Shown in pieces: positions 1 to 9,831 of a stretch of DNA of 64,000 nucleotides. The position numbers and the translations under genes were made by a program. The notes below the pieces were generated by a model. The model saw only the letters and a program-made list of their open reading frames with translations, ran no database searches and was not told the origin of the DNA. The number at the start of each line of letters is the position of its first letter. Within the stretch, counting starts at the first letter, position 1. The DNA is from Thermoleophilaceae bacterium (GTDB lineage Bacteria > Actinomycetota > Thermoleophilia > Solirubrobacterales > Thermoleophilaceae): NCBI GenBank assembly GCA_030446485.1, contig JAUJNF010000010.1:29693-93692 (forward strand), written 5' to 3'.

Positions 1-578
1 GCGTAGCGGTGAGCGGCGAGAGCCGCGGCAGCCGATTCGATCTCCTCGATGCGGCGGTACCAGAGCTCGCCGCCCTCGTCGACGATGTGGTCCTCCACGA
101 GCTCCTCGATGCGCCTGGCCACCCCCAGGGGGTGGCGGCGGGCCGGGAGACGGCGCCCCTGCAGCGCGCAGAACACGCCCTCGATGTTGGTCTCGAACAC
201 CGGCGCCGTCCGGTAGGCGCCCTCCGGAGTGGCGCCCTCACCGGCTCCGGCCTCCGGGGCCGGGGCGAACACGCTGCGCCCGGCGAGGGCCGTGAGCAGC
301 CCGAGCGCCTCCCCCGCCGCAGGCTCCGGTGCGACGCCCCGCCGGCGCAGCTCCTCGTCGCACAGGCGCTCCGCGTGCCCGACGGCCGGCCGGGTCAGCG
401 GAGCGCCGACCGCCACCACCACCTCCTCCATGCCGTCGAGAGCGCCGGCCACCGCGGTGGCCGTCCCCGGCTCGTAGAAGGTCGCGGGCAGCCGAATCGG
501 AGGCTGGGACACCCGCTCCTCGGCCAGGACGCACATCTGGAGGAGCCCCCGAGCAACCGAGATGCCGCAGTAGCGCAC
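1..578 (-). CDS. DUF429-like predicted RNase H-fold nuclease (partial, 3' end outside window)
   Basis: Open minus-strand frame from GTG at 578: VRYCGISVARGLLQMCVLAEERVSQPPIRLPATFYEPGTATAVAGALDGMEEVVVAVGAPLTRP...; family assignment from the N-terminal pattern only. Confidence 0.5.
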   Translation of the reverse strand, partial: MRYCGISVARGLLQMCVLAEERVSQPPIRLPATFYEPGTATAVAGALDGMEEVVVAVGAPLTRPAVGHAERLCDEELRRRGVAPEPAAGEALGLLTALAGRSVFAPAPEAGAGEGATPEGAYRTAPVFETNIEGVFCALQGRRLPARRHPLGVARRIEELVEDHIVDEGGELWYRRIEEIESAAAALAAHRY

Positions 579-621
579 TAGTGGCCCCCGCCGAAACCGG
601 CCGTGGTTGAGGCGGTGGCCA

Positions 622-1785
622 CTAACCCCCCAGGCTCGAGCGAAGCCGCTCCACGGCCTCGCCGAGACGCTCGTCGGGAACCGTCAGGGAGATCCGAAAG
701 AAGCCCTCGCCGCTCGCCCCGTAGGCCGAGCCCGGCGAGAGCACGACCGCCGATTCCTCGAGCACCAGCTCGCAGTACGAGGCCGAGGAGTGGCCCGCGG
801 GCACCGGCGCCCAGACGTAGATCGTGGCCTTTGGAGGGTTCACTTCGACGCCGATGTCGCGCAGCGCGTCGCACACGAGGTCACGGCGCCCACGGTAGAC
901 CTCGCTCATCGTCGCTGCCGCGTCGCCCCCGCGCTCGAGCGCCGCGACGGCGGCCACCTGCACCGCCTCGAACATGCCCGAGTCGATGTTGGTCTTCAGG
1001 CGCCAGTACGAGTCGATGGCCTCGGCCCGGCCGACGATCGCCGCCGTGCGCCAGCCGGTCATGTTGTAGCCCTTGGAGAGGGAGAACACCTCCACGCCCA
1101 CCTCCTTGGCCCCGGGGGTGGCCAGGAAGCTCGGGGCGACGTAGCCGTCGAAGGTCGTCTCGGTGTAGGAGGCATCGTGCACGGCGAGGATGTCGTGAGC
1201 GCGCGCGAACGCGACGGTCTGCTCGAACAGCCCGTCGGGCACGACGGCGCCGGTCGGGTTGTTCGGGTAGTTGAGGAAGAGCAGGCGGGCGCGCTCCCGG
1301 TCGGCGGCGGGCACGGCGTCGAGATCCGGCGCGAAGCCCCGCTCGGGAAGCAGCGGCAGCGCCACGCTGTCGGCACCCGCCAGGACCGGACCGCCGGTGT
1401 ACACCGGGTAGCCGGGATCGGCGGCCAGGGCGGCGTCGCCGGCGTCGAGGAACGCGAGGTTGAGGTTGAAGATGCACTCCTTGGCGCCCAGCGCCGGGAT
1501 GATCTCGGTGTCGGGGTCGAGCTCGACGCCGAAGCGGCGGGCGTAGAAGTCGGCCACCGCGCGCCGGAACTCGGGCCGCCCGCGGTTCGACGGGTACTGG
1601 TGCGTGCCGGGGTCCGTCGCGGCGGCCGACAGCGCGTCCACCACCAGTCCCGGAGTGGGCGTGTCGGGATCGCCGATCCCGAGGCTGATCACGTCGATGC
1701 CCTCGGCCTTCTTGGCGGCGATCTTGCGCTCGAGCTCCGCGAAGAGGTACGGCGGGATGCGCTCGAGCCTGCTACTCGGTTTCAT
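622..1785 (-). CDS. dapL: LL-diaminopimelate aminotransferase (class I/II PLP aminotransferase)
   Basis: 387 aa; LGIGDPDTPTP, NYPNNPTGA, SLSKGYNMTGWR PLP-lysine motif; adjacent to dapF. Confidence 0.85.
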   Translation of the reverse strand: MKPSSRLERIPPYLFAELERKIAAKKAEGIDVISLGIGDPDTPTPGLVVDALSAAATDPGTHQYPSNRGRPEFRRAVADFYARRFGVELDPDTEIIPALGAKECIFNLNLAFLDAGDAALAADPGYPVYTGGPVLAGADSVALPLLPERGFAPDLDAVPAADRERARLLFLNYPNNPTGAVVPDGLFEQTVAFARAHDILAVHDASYTETTFDGYVAPSFLATPGAKEVGVEVFSLSKGYNMTGWRTAAIVGRAEAIDSYWRLKTNIDSGMFEAVQVAAVAALERGGDAAATMSEVYRGRRDLVCDALRDIGVEVNPPKATIYVWAPVPAGHSSASYCELVLEESAVVLSPGSAYGASGEGFFRISLTVPDERLGEAVERLRSSLGG

Positions 1786-2618
1786 GCAGCTCCTCCAGGA
1801 AGTCTTCGCTCAAGGCGCCGCTGTATACCGGAACCGCCCACCCGGTCAGGTCCACATGCAGGTCCTCGCCCACCGCGACCTCCATCTCCCCACCGTCGAG
1901 GCGCACGGTCACCGGGCTGTCAGCGCCGCGCATCACCGCCGCCACGGCGGCCCCGGTGGCGCCGGTGCCCGACGAGAGCGTCTCCCCGACGCCCCGCTCG
2001 AAGATGCGGGCCCGGATCTCCGCGTCGCCGGTGCGGCGCCAGAACGAGACGTTGGTTCGGTTCGGGAAGAGCTCGTGGCCCTCGATCGGGGGACCGAGTT
2101 CGACGAGCTTCAGCTCCTCGAGCTCCTCCCCCACCTCGATCGCGCACTGGGGGTTGCCAACCGATACGTGCTGGAACCGCCACTCGTGACCGGCCGTGGT
2201 GAGCGTTCCCGCGCCGTCGTCCGGGCCCGAGGGAAAGTCCTTCGAGCGCAGCCGCGCTCGGCCCATGTCCACGGTGCACGTGGTCGGCCCCGTGATCCGC
2301 GGGCGGATCTCGCCGGCGGCCGTCTCGATCGAGAAGCTGTCGTGCTCGGTCCACCCGCTGCGGCGCAGGTAGAGGATGGCCTCGCGCGCCCCGTTGCCGG
2401 ACAGCTCGGCCTCGGAGCCGTCCGGGTTGAAGATCCGCAGCCGAGCCACGAAACCCGCCGACGTCGCCTCGGACAGCAGAAGCAGGCCGTCGGAGCCGAC
2501 GCCCGTGTGCGGCCGGCAGATCTTCTCGATGCGCGTGGCGGTCAGCGCGAAGGGAAGCTCCCTCTCTTCGACGACTAGGTAGTCGTTACCGAGCGCCTGC
2601 CACTTCTCGAACCTCAAG
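1772..2618 (-). CDS. dapF: Diaminopimelate epimerase (likely TTG start)
   Basis: LRFEKWQALGNDYLVVEE..., ...NGAREAILYLRR..., ...GVGETLSSGTGATGAAVAA...; the longer ORF in the track extends upstream of the family N-terminus. Confidence 0.85.
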
Positions 2619-2657
2619 GCCGCGGCACTATACGGCCCCGGAGCGCCGGCGCTGCTG

Positions 2658-4727
2658 CTACCTGGCCACCCCGATGCGCTTGCAGCGCTGGCGGTCGCGC
2701 TCCGAGCGGAACTGGCTGTTCCGCTGGTCCTCGCAGCCGGAGCGGCCCCTCGGGCCGCGACCGTTCTGGCCGCCACCGCCCCCGCGCTTGCGCCGAACGG
2801 CCCGGACCGCGGTGCTGCCGGGGTCGAGGCCGCTCTTGGTGGCGCGGGCCGTGAACCGGCCGACCCGTCGCAGCTTGGCCGTGATCGTGACGCGGCCCTG
2901 GGAATCGGTGCGCGCCGTGCGGCCGGCGAAGCGCACCCTGGCACCGCTCACCGGCGTGGCACCGGCCTGCGATCTGCAGGCTCGCGCGCTGCAGTCGATC
3001 CGCGGCGGCAGCTCGCTGCCCTCCCCGGCGGTGGTCGCCGTGAAGCGGAAGCGGGTACGCCGGCCGACGGTGGCGCGCGTGGGGCTCACGGTGAGGCGAA
3101 TCGCACGGCTGACCGGGTCTCCGCCCGGATCCTGGCTGACAAAGGCCTCACTCAGCATCCGGCTCGCGGGGTCGCGGTTGGCCGGAGCGGCGCGTCCGAG
3201 CAGCTCCATCACCGTCGCTGAGACGTCGACGTTCTCGGCCTGTCCGGGATTCTGGGCGGTGTCGTCGCACGAGCCGGCCTGGGCGTCGGTGCACCCGGGT
3301 CCCGGCTGGCCATTCAAGGTCTGCTGGCGCACGAGGTCGCCGCCGATGACGGCGAAAAAGTTGTCCCGGGTCTGCGGCCCGCCGTGGTTGCCGGCGAGCG
3401 GATTGATCGGATCGGAGAAGGCGCTGGCCGTATCGGCGCTCACCAGGAGATCGCCCGTTCGGTCGCCGGCGATGCGCCATTCGGGGTGCACGCCACCGAT
3501 TGTGTTGGTGGCGCCCCCGTCGGCCGGGTTGTCCTCCCGGTATAGGGCTTCCATCACTCCCGGCAGCCGCATGACGCCGCTCGGCCCTATGGCCGCCTCT
3601 CGGAGGCGCTTGAGCAACGTGAACCGATCGGGGCTCGCCCGGTCGGTCAGGTAGACCAGTGCCGCGCTGCCGTTCTGGACGATCCGGTAGCTGCTGGAGG
3701 AGATGCCTGCAGCCCGGAAGCGCTGGTCCAGCGAGAACTTCTCCGGGGTGGTGTCCATCGAGTGGTCCGACAGAGCCACCATGACCGTCCGCTGCCACAG
3801 CCCGAGCTGCTTCTGCTGGTCGACGAAGCGCCGGAGCTGGGCGTCGGCCATGGCGATGGCCTGGTCGTACGCCGGTCCGGCGCCGAAGCCGTGGCCGACC
3901 TGGTCGATCGTCGGGAAGTTGACGAAGGTGAGGTTCGGCCGCTTGGTCTGCCCGTCGGCCGGCACGCCCTCGCGTACCGTGCGGAGCACCTCGTCCATGA
4001 CCACCGCGTCGTCGCGTGCGGTGCCGGTGGCGGGGTTGGTCGGTATCGGACGGCAGTACGACGGGTTGCCCGAGCCGCCGCCGCTGCTCGAATCGCCGGA
4101 CTCCGGGCCGGGTCCGCCCGAGCCCTCACAGGGCGCGAACAGGAAGTCGGCGTCGAAGCTCTTGTTCCCATCCACCGTCCGGCTCGCGAAGATCCGGCCC
4201 AGCTTGGGCTTGCCGAAGATGCCGGCGGTGGTGATCTCCTGCGGGTTCGGCTGGCTCTCCGCCGCCTGAAAGACGGTCTCGGCGTTCACGCAGTTGGCGT
4301 TCTCGCCGCTGACCACCGTGGGCGCCGTGCTCAGGTTGATCGGGCCGGTGGGCGCGCAGCTGTCCCTGTTGGCGGTAGGCGAGTAGACGGCGAAGGAGTT
4401 GCCGGGGATGCCCGAGCTGTTGCCGTACGCGCCAGTGGCCATGGCCGTGTGGTTCGGGTTGGTCTCGGCGACCATGAGGGCGCGCGACTCGCGGTAGTAG
4501 GTGGAGCGCGCGCCGTTCTCGCCGGCCAGCAGCGAGCTCAGGAACGGTGCCCGGCCCTGATCGACCCGGTCGCCGTCGAGGCCGTCGAAGACGAAGACGT
4601 ACACGAGCGGCTTGCTCGTGACGTCGACCGGCGCGGTCTGCGCCGCAGCCGCCGCGGGCAGCACGGCGAGCAGCGCCAGGCAGGTGAGTAGACGAACCAG
4701 CACGGCGCGGAAGTGTGGCAGCTTCAC
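2658..4727 (-). CDS. Secreted alkaline phosphatase/type I phosphodiesterase family protein
   Basis: 689 aa; Sec-type signal (LLTCLALLAVLPAAAAAQ), VFVFDGLDGDRVDQGRAPFL, ETNPNHTAMATGAYGNSSG, ALSDHSMD, NHGGPQTRDNFF metal-site motifs; basic Arg/Gly-rich C-terminus. Confidence 0.8.
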   Translation of the reverse strand: MKLPHFRAVLVRLLTCLALLAVLPAAAAAQTAPVDVTSKPLVYVFVFDGLDGDRVDQGRAPFLSSLLAGENGARSTYYRESRALMVAETNPNHTAMATGAYGNSSGIPGNSFAVYSPTANRDSCAPTGPINLSTAPTVVSGENANCVNAETVFQAAESQPNPQEITTAGIFGKPKLGRIFASRTVDGNKSFDADFLFAPCEGSGGPGPESGDSSSGGGSGNPSYCRPIPTNPATGTARDDAVVMDEVLRTVREGVPADGQTKRPNLTFVNFPTIDQVGHGFGAGPAYDQAIAMADAQLRRFVDQQKQLGLWQRTVMVALSDHSMDTTPEKFSLDQRFRAAGISSSSYRIVQNGSAALVYLTDRASPDRFTLLKRLREAAIGPSGVMRLPGVMEALYREDNPADGGATNTIGGVHPEWRIAGDRTGDLLVSADTASAFSDPINPLAGNHGGPQTRDNFFAVIGGDLVRQQTLNGQPGPGCTDAQAGSCDDTAQNPGQAENVDVSATVMELLGRAAPANRDPASRMLSEAFVSQDPGGDPVSRAIRLTVSPTRATVGRRTRFRFTATTAGEGSELPPRIDCSARACRSQAGATPVSGARVRFAGRTARTDSQGRVTITAKLRRVGRFTARATKSGLDPGSTAVRAVRRKRGGGGGQNGRGPRGRSGCEDQRNSQFRSERDRQRCKRIGVAR

Positions 4728-4816
4728 CGGGGGTCGTGCGTAACCAACCTGTGAAGCGGCGCGCGCCGCCCCGAAAATCCCTACGCTTCACGACTCGGTA
4801 ACCCCTTCGGCGCCAC

Positions 4817-6491
4817 GTGCGTCACACTTTCGCCCTCATGCCGCCCCGAGTCGACCTTCCCCTCAGCCGCCGCACGCTCTTGAGCGGCGCGGCCGTGGGC
4901 GCCGGCGGGCTGGTGATCGCCGGGGATGCGACCGCGTTGGCCCGGGCACGCCGCCGCACCCGCTACGCGCGCACCCCTCGCCAAGGGCGTGAAGTACGGG
5001 CAGGGAGTTGCCTCCGGGCAGCCGGGTACCAGGGGGATCACGCTGTGGACGCGGGTCGAGGGCCTCGACCGGACGTCGCGGCTGCAGGTCGAGGTCTCGC
5101 CCGACGAGGACTTCAGGCGGATCGTGGCCCGCAACGACGTGATGGCCGAGCAAGCGCGCGACTTCACGATCCACACGCGGGTCACCCGCGGCCTCAGGCC
5201 CGGCGAGCAGTACTTCTACCGCTTCTACACCTGCATGGACGAGAACAGCCAGGTCGGCCGCTTCCGCACGGCCCGCCCCGCCGACTCCCGCGAGCCGGTG
5301 CGCATCGGCTTCTTCTCGTGCCAGGAGTACGGGTCGGGCTTCTACACCGCCCACGCCGCCCTGGCCCGAGAGGCGGATCTCGACCTGGTGATCGGCCTCG
5401 GCGACTACATCTACGAGCGCGTCTTCGAGCGTAACCCGATCCGGTCCGACACCACCGGCGCCAACCGCGACGGCGAGGTCCAGACCCTTCCCGAGTACCA
5501 CGAGAAGTACAACCTCTACAACGCGGACCCGGAGCTGATCCGGATGCGGGCCAGCCATCCGATGATGGCCATCTGGGACGACCACGAGGTCGAGGACAAC
5601 TACGCCCGGGAGAAGCCCGGCGAAGCCACGAGGCAGGTGCGGATCCCGTTCCTGCAGCGTCAGCGCAACGGGTACGACGCGTTCTTCGACCACATGCCGC
5701 GCATTCGCGTCAGGAAGGATCCGGACCAGATCTTCGGTCGCATCGGCCTGGGAGGCAGCGCCGACGTGTTCCTGCTGGATCAGCGGCGCTTCCGCGACGA
5801 CCAGGCCTGCGGCGACGAGTTCGCCGTGCCCTGCGGTGAGCAGGACGATCCGGGGCGGACCCTTCTCGGCCAGGATCAGAAGCGCTGGCTGCTCGACGGT
5901 CTCGCCGCCTCACGCGCCACCTGGAAGATCGTGGGCAACCAGGTGATGATCATGGCGCTCGACGTGCCGCGCGGGAACGCGCTGAACCCGGACCAGTGGG
6001 ACGGCTACGCGGCCGAGCGCGCGGAGCTCCTGAACTTCATCCGCGACCGGGGGATCGAGGACGTGTCCTTCGTGACCGGCGACATCCACACCTTCTTCGC
6101 CGGCAACGTGTCCCCCACCGGCCGCCAGAACGAGGTTCGTCTGCCAGAGGCGGTGGCCACCGAGTTCGTCGGCGGCTCGATCAGCTCGAAGGGGATCTTC
6201 GACCAAGCGGGGGGCGAGGGGGGTCGCGACGTCACGGCGTTCCCGAGCGACCAAGGCGTCTTCATCAACAACCCGCACATCCGCTTCAGCAATCAGAGCT
6301 TCAAGGGCTACGGCGTGCTCGAGGCCGGGCCCGAGGAGCTGCGCGTGGCGTACCGGGCGGTACGCACCACGCAGGCTCGAGAGAGCGAGCCGTTCACGCT
6401 GGCCGAGTTCCGGGTGGCCCGCGGGCGCCCCGAGGTCGAGGTGGTGCGGGCGCCTACCACCGGCCCGCAGCCGCTGCCGCTCGTGCCCTGA
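4817..6491 (+). CDS. phoD: PhoD-like alkaline phosphatase with Tat signal, split by one frameshift near 4980
   Basis: Frame 1 carries SRRTLLSGAAVGAGGLVIAG (twin-arginine); frame 2 from ~4978 carries AKGVKYGQGVASGQPGTRGITLWTRVEG...IWDDHEVEDNYA...VTGDIHTFFAGN. Confidence 0.85.
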
Positions 6492-6513
6492 AAGGGTGCT
6501 TGTGCCCTGACGC

Positions 6514-9003
6514 CTACTCGTAGGCCAGCGCGTCCAGCACGTCGAGCTGCGACGCCCGGCGTGCGGGCAGCACCGCCGCGAGCACGCCCGCGAGGGCGGC
6601 CAGCACCATGAAGGCCAGGATCGAGAGCACGGGGATGGACAGCTCGAAGCCCTCGTCGCGCAGCGGCTGCATGATCACGGCCGCGAGCAGCACGCCCAGC
6701 ACGCATCCGAGCGCCGCACCCATGATCGAGGTGATCACCGACTCGTACCGCACGATCTGCCGCAGCTGGCGCCGAGACATGCCAATCGCGCGCAACATGC
6801 CGAACTCGCGCGTGCGCTCGTAGATCGACAGCGCAAGGGTGTTCACGATCCCGAACAGCGAGATGAGCACCGACAGCATCAGCAGCACGTAGACGAGCGC
6901 GAGCAGCTGGTTCACCTGGTCGCCCTGCGCCTCCTTGTAGGCCGCGCGATCGAGCGCCTCGGCGGTCGGGAAGCCGGAGTCCAGCACCTTCGTGACCCCC
7001 GCCTCGACGGTGTCCACGTCGGCCCCCTCCGCCACGTCGATGAGCACCACGCCGTCCTCGCGCTCGTCGAAGTCCACCTCCAGCGCCTCGTTCGGCACGT
7101 AGTAGGTGCCGGACAGGGCGCTGGGCCCGACGATCACGCCCCGGACGGCGTATGCCTTGCGCGCCCCCGTCGGCGTCGTGACCCTCAGGGTGTCCCCCAC
7201 TCCGCGCCCGTTCTCCTTCGCCCAGTCCTCCTCGACCAGGGCGTCGCCGGTCGCCAGTCCGGTGAGCGTCGCCTCCGAGCCCTCGATGAAGCTGAGGTTC
7301 GACACGTTCGCGAACGTGCGCGGGTCGATCCCCGTGACCGAGACCTGGTCGGGAACGCCCTCGACCCGGCTCTCACTGAAGCGCAGAGGCGACACCGCAG
7401 CGACGCCATCGACGCCGGCCACCGCTTCACTGGCGGCCGACGGCAGCGGGGAGAAGCCGTCGACGTGCTGCAGGATCAGATCGCCGGCGAAGTCCTCGTC
7501 CACGGTCCGGTCGATCGAGGCCCGCAGGCCGCCGGCGAAGACGGTGGCGAACGTGACGAGCGCCAGGCCCACCATCAGCGCCGCCGCGGTCACCGCGGTG
7601 CGGCCGGGGCTGCGCATGGTGTTCTCACGGGCCAGGCGGCCCGCGAGGCCCCGCAGCCGCTCGACCGGCCGGCCGATCGCGCTGGCCACCGGGCGCACGA
7701 GCTGCGGGCTGAGCAGGGCGACGCCCAGGAAGATGCCGGCCGCCCCGGCGCCCAGGAGGGCAAGGGCCGTGTTGTCGTCCTCGATCCCTGCGAAGAGGCC
7801 GACGCACAGGACGGCGACCGCCAGCACCACGAGCGCCGCGCCGGCCGGCGCCCGCAACCGGGCCCCGCGCCCCGCGGGCAACGTCGCGCCCTCCCGCAGC
7901 GCGCTGACCGGCGGGACGCGAGTGGCCCGGAGGGCGGGCACGAGGCTCGCCACCACGGTCACGATCGTGCCGATCAGCAGTGAGACGACGATCGTGCGCG
8001 GGGCCAGCACGGTGCCGGTATTCGGAAGGTCGGCGCCCACCGCCTTGAAGAGCGCGTTCAGGGCGCGGGCGATCAGGAGCCCGAAGAGCACGCCCAGCAC
8101 CGACGCGCTCGCGCCGATCAGGAGCGCCTCGGTCACGACGCTCGTCACGATCTGGCGCCGGCTTGCGCCGATGGTGCGCAGCAGCGCGAACTCGCGCGTG
8201 CGCTGGGCGACGGTGATCGAGAAGGTGTTGAAGATCGTGAAGCCGCCCACGAAGAGGGCGACCCCCGCGAACACGAGCAGGGCCGTCTTGAGGAAGCCGA
8301 GGTCCTCGGCGATGTCGGTCGACAGCACCTCCGCCTGCTCCTGGCCGGTGCGCACGTCCACCACCGCGGGCAGCACGGCGTCGATCCGCCGCTTGAGCTC
8401 CGCAGGCGAGGTGCCGGCCTCGGCGGCCACCACGATCTCGTCGAACCTGCCCTCCTTGCCGGTGATCGACTGCGCCTCCTCCGGAGTGAGCACTGCCACG
8501 CTCGCCCCGCCGAAGGACTCGACCTCGCCGAAGGTGGCCACGCCGCTGATGCGGTAGTCGCGCGCCGGCCCTTCGCCGGCGATCGTCAGCCGGTCCCCCA
8601 CGGCCAGGCCCTCGCGGTCGGAGGTGAGCTTGTCGAGCGCCACCTCCTCCGCGTTCTCGGGCGGGCGGCCGTCGACGAACTCGAAGGCCTCGAAGCGGTC
8701 GGGGCGCGCCGCGGCCGCGAAGTTGGGAGCGCCGCCGGTCTGCAGCGGCTCGCCGTCCTCGCCGATGAGCGAAACGAGTCCGAAGATCGTGCCGACGGCC
8801 TCCTCGACGCCGTCGACGCCCTGTACCTGCTCGAGGAGCGCGGCATCGAAGGGCGGCGGCTCGTCCTCGAGCTCGACCTCCTCGTGCGGGACGATCGATA
8901 CGTCGGTGCCCTTGTTGCCGGCCTCGAAGATGTCCTCGAAGGAGCGGTTGATCGTGTCGGTGAGCACGTAGGTGCCCGCCACGAGCCCGACGCCGAGGAC
9001 CAC
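6514..9003 (-). CDS. ABC transporter permease, MacB/FtsX type (duplicated FtsX domains; true N-terminus probably slightly upstream)
   Basis: 829 aa; two FtsX-like domains (REFALLRTIGASRRQI, REFGMLRAIGMSRRQL); next to an ATPase gene. Confidence 0.85.
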   Translation of the reverse strand: MVLGVGLVAGTYVLTDTINRSFEDIFEAGNKGTDVSIVPHEEVELEDEPPPFDAALLEQVQGVDGVEEAVGTIFGLVSLIGEDGEPLQTGGAPNFAAAARPDRFEAFEFVDGRPPENAEEVALDKLTSDREGLAVGDRLTIAGEGPARDYRISGVATFGEVESFGGASVAVLTPEEAQSITGKEGRFDEIVVAAEAGTSPAELKRRIDAVLPAVVDVRTGQEQAEVLSTDIAEDLGFLKTALLVFAGVALFVGGFTIFNTFSITVAQRTREFALLRTIGASRRQIVTSVVTEALLIGASASVLGVLFGLLIARALNALFKAVGADLPNTGTVLAPRTIVVSLLIGTIVTVVASLVPALRATRVPPVSALREGATLPAGRGARLRAPAGAALVVLAVAVLCVGLFAGIEDDNTALALLGAGAAGIFLGVALLSPQLVRPVASAIGRPVERLRGLAGRLARENTMRSPGRTAVTAAALMVGLALVTFATVFAGGLRASIDRTVDEDFAGDLILQHVDGFSPLPSAASEAVAGVDGVAAVSPLRFSESRVEGVPDQVSVTGIDPRTFANVSNLSFIEGSEATLTGLATGDALVEEDWAKENGRGVGDTLRVTTPTGARKAYAVRGVIVGPSALSGTYYVPNEALEVDFDEREDGVVLIDVAEGADVDTVEAGVTKVLDSGFPTAEALDRAAYKEAQGDQVNQLLALVYVLLMLSVLISLFGIVNTLALSIYERTREFGMLRAIGMSRRQLRQIVRYESVITSIMGAALGCVLGVLLAAVIMQPLRDEGFELSIPVLSILAFMVLAALAGVLAAVLPARRASQLDVLDALAYE

Positions 9004-9069
9004 CGCCAGGGCGGTCAGAGCGGTGCGGAGCTTGCGCGCGGCGAGGCCCCGGAGGGCCAGCCCGGCCGT

Positions 9070-9783
9070 CTACACCACCTCCTTCATCAGGTCCAGCACC
9101 CGCTCGGCGGAGGGCGCCTCGCCGTCGTGCACGACGCGGCCGTCGGCCAGCACCACGATCCGGTCGGCCACCGCGGCGGCCTGAGCGTCGTGGGTGACCA
9201 TCACGACCGTCTGTCCGAAGTCGTCCACCGCGTGCCGCAGCAGCCCCAGCACCTCCTCACTGGCGCGCGAATCCAGGTTGCCGGTGGGCTCGTCGGCGAA
9301 CACCACGGCCGGCTTGGAGATCAACGCCCGCGCCACCGCTACCCGCTGCTGCTGGCCTCCGGAGAGCTCGGACGGCCGGTGCCTGCGCCGCTCGGCGAGG
9401 CCCACCGTCGTGATCAGCTGGTCGAGCCACTGGGGATCGGGCTTGCGACCGGCGATCGAGAGCGGAAGCACCACGTTCTCCTCGGCCGAGAGCACGGGCA
9501 CGAGGTTGAAGAACTGGAAGATGAAGCCGAGCTTGTCGCGCCGAAGCTCGGTGAGGTGCCTGTCGTCGAGCTCCGTGATCTCGGCGCCGTCGATCGTGAC
9601 CGTGCCGCCGGTCGGGCGGTCGAGGCCCGCGAGGATGTGCATGAGCGTCGACTTGCCGGAGCCCGACGGCCCCATCACGGCGGCGAAGCGGCCGTCCGGG
9701 AAGTCGAGCGAGACGCCGTCGAGCGCGTCGACGGCCGCATCGCCCTCCCCGTAGCGGCGCCGTATGTCCCGGGCCTCGACCAT
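9070..9783 (-). CDS. ABC transporter ATP-binding protein (LolD/MacB type)
   Basis: 237 aa; Walker A GPSGSGKST, signature LSGGQQQRVAVARAL, Walker B VVFADEPTGNLD. Confidence 0.9.
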   Translation of the reverse strand: MVEARDIRRRYGEGDAAVDALDGVSLDFPDGRFAAVMGPSGSGKSTLMHILAGLDRPTGGTVTIDGAEITELDDRHLTELRRDKLGFIFQFFNLVPVLSAEENVVLPLSIAGRKPDPQWLDQLITTVGLAERRRHRPSELSGGQQQRVAVARALISKPAVVFADEPTGNLDSRASEEVLGLLRHAVDDFGQTVVMVTHDAQAAAVADRIVVLADGRVVHDGEAPSAERVLDLMKEVV

Positions 9784-9831
9784 GGGCCGCGAAAATACCG
9801 CCTGGCCCGGTCCCCCGCTGTGAAGGAGCGG

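Noticed and set aside
607-2202. Long antisense/overlapping ORFs in the track (also 8884..10875, 12265..13596, 28509..30077, 36167..37564)
   Set aside because: Arg/Gly/His-rich translations with no domain sense, opposite well-supported genes; typical spurious ORFs in GC-rich DNA.
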